Shown here in pieces: positions 57,290 through 64,000 of a DNA stretch of 64,000 bases. The translations under genes and the position numbers were made by a program. The first letter of the stretch is position 1. Each line of letters opens with the position of its first letter. Below the pieces are notes generated by a model. The model worked only from the letters and a program-made list of their open reading frames with translations, was not told the origin of the DNA and made no database searches. Source of the stretch: Trichomonas vaginalis G3. Lineage: Eukaryota; Parabasalia; Trichomonadida; Trichomonadidae. The DNA lies in NCBI RefSeq assembly GCF_026262505.1, contig NC_067206.1, positions 36,595,896-36,659,895 on the forward strand. Reading direction: 5' to 3'.

Positions 57290-59475
57290 TTAGAAAATTT
57301 CGTTCTCGATAATAAGTTCTGAAATTTCATAATCTTCAACATGATTTGGTCTGAGTTTTTGTTGACAACCTGGTTCATCCAAATAATGATTACCACAGCA
57401 AGTGAAATTAACCATTAACTTTGTTTCTCCATCTATATCAATTTCTTTCTCCATCAGACCTGATTCTAAAGGAATCCTTTTTCCTGGATGGTAGTATTCA
57501 ATGCATTTTGAATCATCTCCTTCCATATAAGACGAGTTACAATACATGCATCTAATTAACTTATTCTTATTGAAGTATTCTTGGAAAATATCTCTAAGTT
57601 TTTCGGTTTTTTCGTCAACTTTATTGTCATTCAACATCAAAATATAAACACAGATTGACATTGTTTCATTTTTATTGGATGTTGCTGCTAGTAAAATTAA
57701 ACCATTGAACTGTTTGAGTATCTCTGAATAAGTTGAATAATTAATACTATTGCTTTTAATTTCCAAGAGTTCGTAAGAATACAAAATAAAATCAACTTTG
57801 AGTCTGAAAATTGCTTTTTCTAGTAACATCTTGCACTCTTTAATAGATGTTTGTTTTGTCTTGAAAATAGATGCTTCAACATTATCTTCATCAACATACT
57901 TGAATTGGACAGGGATAATTGAAGGAGGAGGAAGAAGAGGCATCATAACAGAGCTAAGTTTTGGAACTTTATGAGTTGTATTTGGTGATTTTCGTTTAAT
58001 GGAAAAACATTCGATCAAATAATCAGCAAGAATAGAACTTATTGTATTAAAAATAGTTATTTCGCCTTGTGGTTCGTGGTCAGGGAATTTAATTGCGTAT
58101 TCTTCAGAACGCAATAGCTCTTCATCAGTAATAGAAGGATCAAATGACTCGAACAAGTAATAGCAGGATTTTCTAATTATCTTAATGTCAATTCCATTTT
58201 TATCTTTCGCATTCTTCTTTTGATTTTGTTTATTTTCTTTATCTTTATCTTTGTAGTCTGATTCATATTTGCCATTTTGCATATCTTTATATTTATCTTT
58301 CGATATTGATTTGTCTTTGTCTTTATTTTTCCATGGTTTATCTTTGTTAAAATTCTTTGGCTTTGAATCATGTTGTTTTTCATCATTTTGTTTGTCTGTA
58401 TTTTGATAACTTGGTTTTTGTGCATTTTGTTGTTGTTCATTTTGTAAATCTTTATTTGGAGTCCATTCAGCAAATGGATTGTAATCTTTCCTGTTTTGAC
58501 TAGATTGTTTACGCTCAATTGAATGATCCTTTAAATTTGGTTGATCTCTGGAATCTTCTTTTGGCTTTGATTGATGTTTGTTTTCATCTTTTGGCTTTGA
58601 TTGATGTTTGTTTTCATCTTTTGGCTTTGATTGATGTTTGTTTTCGTCTTTTGGCTTTGATTGATATTTGTTTTCATCTTTTGGCTTTGATTGATATTTG
58701 TTTTCGTCTTTTGGCTTTGATTGATGTTTGTTTTCATCTTTTGGCTTTGATTGATGTTTGTTTTCGTCTTTTGGCTTTGATTGATATTTGTTTTCATCTT
58801 TTGGCTTTGATTGATATTTGTTTTCGTCTTTTGGCTTTGATTGATGTTTGTTTTCATCTTTTGGCTTTGATTGATATTTGTTTTCGTCTTTTGGCTTTGA
58901 TTGATGTTTGTTTTCATCTTTTGGCTTTGATTGATGTTTGTTTTCATCTTTTGGCTTTGATTGATATTTGTTTTCGTCTTTTGGCTTTGATTGATGTTTG
59001 TTTTCATCTTTTGGCTTTGATTGATATTTGTTTTCATCTTTTTCCTTTGATTGATCTTTAGAATCTTCTTTTGGCTTTGATTGATCTTTGTTTTCATCTT
59101 TTGGCTTTGATTGATATTTGGAATCTTCTTTTGGCTTTGATTGATCTTCATATACATTCTTTGGCTTTGAGTAATACTGTTTTTCATCATTTTGTTTGGG
59201 CTTCTGTGTATTTTTTTGCTGTTGTTCATTTTGTAAATCTTTATTTGGAGTCCATGGAGCAAATTTATCGTAATCTTTCCTGTTTTGACTAGATTGTTTA
59301 CGCTCATTTGAATAATGTGGAAGTGAGTCTTCATTTTTACGTGATTTATCTATGTTTTCGTCTTTTGATTTTGGTTGATCGTTTGACTTTGACTTATCTG
59401 ATTGGCTATTCGGTGGAGAATATATGGCATATTTACTGTCATTGTCTTTACTTTTCGAGTAGGGGTAATTTTAGC
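57290..59475 (-). pseudogene. Repeat-rich acidic/basic protein with C-terminal cysteine domain, 5' end removed by a MITE
   Basis: One frame is open for ~725 codons, from a TAA in the MITE end (~59474) to 57290, without an ATG until 58282. N-terminal region: charged S/K/D/N-rich sequence, then ~19 units of the 10-residue Q-S-K-P-K-D-E-N-K-(H/Y) repeat (58555-59150), bracketed by two copies of a longer unit (QSSQNRKDYDKFAPWTPNKD near 59250 and its homologue near 58470). C-terminal 300 residues are globular and end in CMYCNSSYME ... CCGNHYLDEPGCQQ, a probable zinc site. The strict frame maintenance shows that the repeats were coding. Family unknown; translation could restart at 58282 (330 aa). 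Confidence 0.7.
58561..59040. repeat. 30/60-bp minisatellite encoding the decapeptide repeat
   Basis: TTTTGGCTTTGATTGATRTT-type 30-bp units, almost identical for 480 bp. Each 60 bp alternates H/Y and the GTC/ATC codon. The reading frame on the minus strand is never broken. The opposite strand also stays open (LLALIDVCFH), as a by-product. Confidence 0.9.
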
Positions 59476-59840
59476 TAAAAGTGACATACCTGTAAAAAGT
59501 GACACACCCGTGAAGGGTGTGATTACCGATCGGTAATTTCGACAGTTTAGAATTTAAAATTTTTTATGGAACTGTTGCGAGTTTCATAAAGAATTTAAGG
59601 AATATAAGCAAAGATTTGAATCAAAATCTTAGACCTAAGCCGCTCGATTCGCTCGCGGCTTCCGCGAATTACAGATCAGCAAAGATTTGAATCAAAATCT
59701 TCGAACTAAGCCGATCGCTTCGCTCGCGGCTTTCTTTATTATTTTAAATTTGCATATTTCCATCAAAAGTTCATAAGGTAAAAAATTTCGTTTATTTTTA
59801 CTAAGAAAAAAAAAGGTTTTTGATAATAAATTTATTTTAT

Positions 59841-60190
59841 TTCGAAAAAGTAGCAATAATCGTAAAAGGGTATTGATAGGCTTGCTAAAGTAACTAATTT
59901 TAGCTGTCAAATACTTTTGTATTTTGAAGTAAATTAGTATAAATTTGTTTTTACTTTTATTTCGAAAAAGTAGCAATAATCGTAAAGGGGTATTGATAGG
60001 CTTGCTAAAGTAACTAATTTTAGCTGTCAAATACTTTTGTATTTTGAAGTAAATTAGTATAAATTTGTTTTTACTTTTATTTCGAAAAAGTAGCAATAAT
60101 CGTAAAAGGGTATTGATAGGCTTGCTAAAGTAACTAATTTTAGCTGTCAAATACTTTTGTATTTTGAAGTAAATTAGTATAAATTTGATA
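59841..60190. repeat. 120-bp tandem repeat, three copies
   Basis: TTCGAAAAAGTAGCAATAAT begins units at 59841, 59961 and 60081; units differ by single bases (AAAAGGG versus AAAGGGG). Because 120 is a multiple of three it yields a repetitive minus-strand open frame, which is not considered a gene. Confidence 0.9.
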
Positions 60191-60228
60191 TTATTTTAAC
60201 TCCCTTTGAAAACCTCAATTTTCCATAC

Positions 60229-60290
60229 AGAGGGAACGGGAATAGCATCCAATATTCCCTGAGAATGGTTGCGCATTCTCAGTTCCCTCT
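60229..60290. repeat. T-shaped (two-armed) perfect palindrome, 62 bp
   Basis: Outer stem AGAGGGAAC (60229-60237) pairs with GTTCCCTCT (60282-60290). Between them are two complete hairpins with no unpaired bases at the junction: GGGAATA/TATTCCC (loop 8) and TGAGAATG/CATTCTCA (loop 6). The design is like a parvovirus terminal hairpin in geometry only. Confidence 0.9.
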
Positions 60291-60372
60291 ATATTTCGAA
60301 CGAAGCTCTCATCGGTCTTTTTTTTAATACTAAACGTTTTTTTCCCCTGTCACTTTTAGCTAAAATTTGGGT

Positions 60373-60648
60373 TTGCCGACTCAAATGATTTAGAAAAATG
60401 AACTGAAAATTTCCGATTGATTTGATTATATATCAAATTGCAAATGGAATTTGAACTGCTTGCAAGATAATATGTTATTTGTTTCTAAATATTTCCTTCC
60501 ATATGCAATATTTTATTGATTTTCCTGTACTTATAAACTTTTCATCATCAATATGTTTTAATGCACTCATTTAATTCCAAAATAATTGTAAGACATGTTA
60601 TTGATCGGTGCTTCACACCGCTATTTACGATAAGATTGCTTTACAATA
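60373..60648. other. 5' flank of the cyclase-family gene
   Basis: AT-rich, no ORF. Ends with the AAAAGTGACA motif. Confidence 0.4.
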
Positions 60649-60658
60649 AAAAGTGACA
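60649..60658 (+). promoter_or_regulatory. AAAAGTGACA motif upstream of the cyclase-family gene
   Basis: Ends 10 bp before ATG 60669. Third host gene in the window with the motif close to its start. Confidence 0.45.
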
Positions 60659-60668
60659 TGTTTGTAAC

Positions 60669-63600
60669 ATGGGGGAAAACTCCCCTCATCATGATAGAGA
60701 AACACTTAAATCATTCTATGAATATGTACTCTCTGGAATCAGTCAAACCACAAAATACGATTTTTATCAAAAATCTTTCATTTTTTGCAACGAATTAATC
60801 ACAAGAAACCGCGTTAGTGAGAAATTAGACTTCTTCTTTAACTTCATTATCTTCTTTTTCATGGATATTTTCACGGTAACCACTTGCTATCCCGCTCATT
60901 TCTTTAAACATCTAATTCCACCTGCGTTCTTACCTGAAAACGATATAGCGCACTATTCACAGAAAATCATCATCAGATACACAACTGTTATAATAAGTTT
61001 AATATCGATGCTTCTTTTATGCATTCCGACGTATATTTATCTAAATTTTGCTTCAGAGTCTAAAATGAAGACCAGTCTTGCCACTGTCGCATACGCTGTT
61101 TTAGAATACGTTCCATTGCTCTTAACGCCAATACAAGGCTATCTTTTTGGAGCTATCGCATTAACAACCATCGCAGACGAGTCTTTTTCTAAGGCAGAGC
61201 CTCTTGCTTGGATCTTCAATGGCATAGTATTCGTTTTCTACATCTTTGGTACCGTAATTTGGCGTTCAACCACTTGTTATCAACTTCCCATCAAAAAAGG
61301 ATACTTTGGAACGTTCACTCAACCGTATGATTTCATCGATGTCATCATTACTTTCTTGATAGCTGCTTGCCATCCATTTTTATCCACTCAATTTGGAAAA
61401 TACGCGATTGTAGTTTTGGTTATGATGTTCTTTTACGGCTGCTACAAGCTCTACTACTCAGGAGCCCAGACATATACATCGAATTTCGGAGAAATTCTTC
61501 ATATTAAGCTGAAAATCGACTATATTCTTTACGGAATTTTCTCGATTGTCTCTTTATTCTTCGGAAGGGGATCATTCGTTCTTATACCAGTTGGATTCCT
61601 TCTTTACTTCCTTTCATTATGTTTCTCCGTCGCATTTATTAACTTTTACCACACGAACGGCAGAGATGGCTCCGCATCGGTATTTGATATCAAGAATACT
61701 CCTACAGATGCATCTGCAGTTGCCAAAGTAAGGTACGCTTGCATTCACGCTTGTCCAGAAATCGCAGATATCTCTTACCTCAACGATATAGCTCAAACCC
61801 GATCATCGATGCAATTACTAGTCGATATTACGCGTATATGTCTTGTCAAAGGCATAAATTTGGACGAAATCCAAATCAAGGCTCCAATAATTACTCCAAA
61901 CGCCAGATCTTCCTTATATTTCCTTGCCTACCAAGTGAGTATCTTCCAGCATACCTTCGAAGATGACTCAGAACCATCAGTTCAAGCTTTGGCAGATCAT
62001 CTTAGAAAATCCACTGAAAAAGTATCAGATGCGATGAAGAAATTCTGGATAGACCTTGATGATGACCACAGAACTATCAAAGACATGTGGGATCTCATCG
62101 GAGAAACGAATTCCGAAATTTCAATTGCATTATTACGTTATCCGAAGTCTAAACAGATCAAAATGATAGGAGAAGACTATTACAACAACACCCTTAAAGA
62201 TCCTGTCAAATCCCAACGCACTCCCATGACTACATTGACATTATTAAGAGAACCAGCAGGAACAATTTTTAGTTTTCTTAATCCTGACAGTAAATTGGTG
62301 GAAAATGTTGATGAAGATTCACCTGTTGACAAGTATTTGAATGGGAAATTATATAGGGCATTGAAACCATTATTAATTGCCACTCTTTCTATCTTTATTT
62401 TGTCATTTATAATTGTTTTGATGTTTGCTGGTGTTTCCAACAATTATTTCGAAAGAGTTTGTACTGATACAGGTACTGCTTTTGATTTAATTAATACTAC
62501 TAATACATTAACTGCTAATTTCTTGAATGCTGCTGATTCTTTATTTACTCAGCCGTCTGTTGCTCGTATCATTGAAGTTTTAGCTTTTTCTGAAAGTGAT
62601 GCTGGAGATTTAAGGTCGAAATTCCCAAGACCAAATTCCATTCCATCACTTACTAAATGGTTGAAGAATTTAGAACATAATTCATTGCATTTCAACATAG
62701 AAATTCCTAATTGCCGCAAAGTTTCTTTCATTTTGTCAATGCATGAAGCAGATATAAGGGAATCAGATCAAGACACGAAATTATGTCATACAGTGACAAT
62801 GAATGAAAACATTCATCGTGTATTTCCTTATTTAGATACAATTGGTTTGAAAAGATATGAAGATTTCAAATCAAATGAAAAAATGACATTTATTGTTATG
62901 ATTTCTATTATTTTATTCTTTATGATTGTTTGGGCAATTGTCATGTTTAATTTTTGGAGATATAAGAATGTTGTTTTAGAAGCTGTTAGAAGAGCAACAA
63001 TATTTAATGAGCATAGATGCGAATACGCAGATTCTATGCCTGTAAGAGTTGCTTTTCCTTTAACTTATGTTTTAAGTGTTTCTTTCATTTTGTTGTATGT
63101 TACGAGATGTTATTTCGTTTATTTAGAAATGTCTGAAAAGACATTATCTGCAAAAGTTCAACAGGTTGTTTTGATGGGAAGAATTGGATATTTGTATCAA
63201 GAAGCTTTGGCTTTGTTGATGTTTTATTCTTCGAAAGAAACAACAGATGATTACGCAAAATCTATTTATATGGATATTATTCATCAATCATCGAAAAACA
63301 TGTCATTTTTCACTGAAAAAGTTGTTGAACTCGCTCATGAATATGGACAAGTTCCTGTCTTCGATGACAATGATGAAAAAGACTGGTTGTTTGCGAAGAT
63401 AAGAGAATTCGCACAAGTAATTATTTCTAATATAACAGAGCCTGATTCTTATCCATTTTTATACGCAAGACATTTAGCAATGCATGAATTAAGTGTAATA
63501 CAAAAACAAGTTATTCCGAAAATGATTTCTAATTTATGGACAGAAATTGAATGCGCACCATCGAAGTTTTGGTGGTCTACTGTTGTTTGTATTGTTTTAC

Positions 63601-64000
63601 TTTCATTGGCAATGGTGTTGATGTTGAGATTTATTAGCTGGAACAAAGGTTGGATGAGAGCTGCGAATATTTTGATAAGATGTACTGCTTTCGATGATAA
63701 TGATCGATTAAAGAATGTTATTGATATTTTGGAAAATAGAGAACCGAATTATGTCGATGATTTTCCATTCCCGACTGTTGTTAGAAGAAATAATGGTGCT
63801 ATTGTCGCTTGTAACTCAAAGATTTTGTCATTTACGCCGCATTCGAGAGCTCAAATCATTGGAAATAATCTTGAAAACTTCTTCGGAGAAATTGGAAATA
63901 AAATTACTGTTACTAACAAAGAAGGTAAGAAAGTTACAATGGATGTGCAGAAATTCAAGTGTGGGAAGAACCATGAAATTGTTATTTTCAAGGATATTAC
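60669..64000 (+). CDS. Large multi-span membrane protein of the adenylyl/guanylyl cyclase family, 3' end outside window
   Basis: Open from ATG 60669 (MGENSPHHDRETLKSFYEYV) to the window end, ~1,110 codons and still open. About ten hydrophobic helices in the first ~330 residues (e.g. VIISLISMLLLCIPTYIYL, FIDVIITFLIAACHPFL), a soluble stretch with an acidic linker, then further single helices near 62390, 62890, 63060 and 63590, and from ~63760 a PAS-like segment (F-P-F-P-T-V-V-R-R-N-N-G-A-I-V-A-C-N). T. vaginalis encodes many such proteins, in which the PAS region is followed by a class III nucleotide cyclase domain. That domain would lie beyond 64000, so the catalytic part is inferred. No frameshift. 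Confidence 0.78.
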   Translation, partial: MGENSPHHDRETLKSFYEYVLSGISQTTKYDFYQKSFIFCNELITRNRVSEKLDFFFNFIIFFFMDIFTVTTCYPAHFFKHLIPPAFLPENDIAHYSQKIIIRYTTVIISLISMLLLCIPTYIYLNFASESKMKTSLATVAYAVLEYVPLLLTPIQGYLFGAIALTTIADESFSKAEPLAWIFNGIVFVFYIFGTVIWRSTTCYQLPIKKGYFGTFTQPYDFIDVIITFLIAACHPFLSTQFGKYAIVVLVMMFFYGCYKLYYSGAQTYTSNFGEILHIKLKIDYILYGIFSIVSLFFGRGSFVLIPVGFLLYFLSLCFSVAFINFYHTNGRDGSASVFDIKNTPTDASAVAKVRYACIHACPEIADISYLNDIAQTRSSMQLLVDITRICLVKGINLDEIQIKAPIITPNARSSLYFLAYQVSIFQHTFEDDSEPSVQALADHLRKSTEKVSDAMKKFWIDLDDDHRTIKDMWDLIGETNSEISIALLRYPKSKQIKMIGEDYYNNTLKDPVKSQRTPMTTLTLLREPAGTIFSFLNPDSKLVENVDEDSPVDKYLNGKLYRALKPLLIATLSIFILSFIIVLMFAGVSNNYFERVCTDTGTAFDLINTTNTLTANFLNAADSLFTQPSVARIIEVLAFSESDAGDLRSKFPRPNSIPSLTKWLKNLEHNSLHFNIEIPNCRKVSFILSMHEADIRESDQDTKLCHTVTMNENIHRVFPYLDTIGLKRYEDFKSNEKMTFIVMISIILFFMIVWAIVMFNFWRYKNVVLEAVRRATIFNEHRCEYADSMPVRVAFPLTYVLSVSFILLYVTRCYFVYLEMSEKTLSAKVQQVVLMGRIGYLYQEALALLMFYSSKETTDDYAKSIYMDIIHQSSKNMSFFTEKVVELAHEYGQVPVFDDNDEKDWLFAKIREFAQVIISNITEPDSYPFLYARHLAMHELSVIQKQVIPKMISNLWTEIECAPSKFWWSTVVCIVLLSLAMVLMLRFISWNKGWMRAANILIRCTAFDDNDRLKNVIDILENREPNYVDDFPFPTVVRRNNGAIVACNSKILSFTPHSRAQIIGNNLENFFGEIGNKITVTNKEGKKVTMDVQKFKCGKNHEIVIFKDI

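Larger units (their letters stand above)
59462..60372. mobile_element. MITE-like element, ~0.9 kb, with AAAAGTGACA-bearing ends
   Basis: Left TAATTTTAGCTAAAAGTGAC and right GTCACTTTTAGCTAAAATTT are inverted complements over ~21 bp. The inside is non-coding: hairpins ACACCCGTGAAGGGTGT and ATTACCGATCGGTAAT near the left end, two GC-rich hairpins (59638-59662, 59704-59731), a 120-bp tandem repeat (59841-60190) and the T-shaped palindrome at 60229-60290. The flanks show no clean target duplication. It ends the open frame of the repeat protein. Confidence 0.7.

Noticed and set aside
58519..59061. Plus-strand ORF of LLALIDVCFH repeats
   Set aside because: It is the antisense of the minus-strand decapeptide repeat; the unit length is a multiple of three, so several frames stay open. 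The minus-strand frame continues into unique coding sequence.
58531..59334. Minus-strand frame reading NQSQKMKT-type repeats
   Set aside because: Shifted frame of the same minisatellite; it ends abruptly where the true frame continues into the cysteine-containing C-terminal domain.
59692..60150. 152-aa repetitive minus-strand frame
   Set aside because: Caused by the 120-bp tandem repeat inside the MITE; no coding character outside the repeats.
59462..60372. Target duplication for the MITE at 59.5 kb
   Set aside because: The flanking 9-mers do not match; only short G-rich similarity, so no duplication is claimed.

Overview
The window looks like nuclear DNA of a parabasalid flagellate, most likely Trichomonas vaginalis or a close relative. 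The evidence is AT-rich sequence, intron-free genes, trichomonad-style ankyrin proteins (SHGANINEKD-type repeats after a conserved N-terminal domain), a GP63-like metalloprotease, a multi-spanning cyclase-type membrane protein with a PAS-like segment, and Maverick/Polinton giant DNA transposons. About half of the window is mobile DNA. The host genes are compact and mostly intact.

Layout. 1-4353: right-hand part of a decayed Maverick (integrase tail, phage-type tail fibre, unknown virion-type ORFs, a Dam-type adenine methyltransferase). 4364-5420: a 145-bp dispersed repeat and an IS3/IS481-like rve transposase. 5782-6230: an array of long hairpins. 7780-18043: host genes (ankyrin protein, RPA1, a membrane-protein pseudogene, a long coiled-coil protein probably of the flagellum, a glycine-rich protein) with two short MITE-like elements. 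18367-37013: a whole Maverick of 18,647 bp with ~531-bp terminal inverted repeats and a perfect 6-bp target duplication (ATTTCA), inserted in the remnant of a coiled-coil gene. It carries PolB, integrase, packaging ATPase, major capsid protein, tail fibre and several unknown genes, and has a ~3.5-kb KilA-N cassette region nested inside it. 37262-44079: SAC3/GANP and RalGAP-beta-like genes separated by a 1.26-kb foldback element. 44080-48500: duplicated 3'-gene ends, a second hairpin array, a type I membrane protein and a broken ankyrin gene. 48675-49644: a Mutator-type MITE. 49923-54574: DNAAF1-like LRR protein, U2AF35 and a GP63-like protease. 57290-59475: a repeat protein whose 5' end is cut by a MITE. 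60669 to the end: a large membrane cyclase-family gene that runs off the window.

How it fits together. The Maverick genes form a virus-like set: replication (PolB with an HNH-like insert), integration (rve integrase), packaging (FtsK/HerA ATPase) and capsid (MCP, small amphipathic proteins, tail-fibre-like protein). Both Mavericks carry frameshifts or stops in most of their core genes, so neither looks autonomous, while the single-copy host genes (about 16 kb of coding sequence) read through cleanly. An AT-rich box just upstream of Maverick start codons differs from the AAAAGTGACA motif found near several host start codons and in the ends of three non-autonomous elements.

Some open frames begin at TTG or GTG. 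Starts given here were moved to ATG where one is credible, and entries say so where none exists. All family names come from reading motifs by eye; no database search was run.
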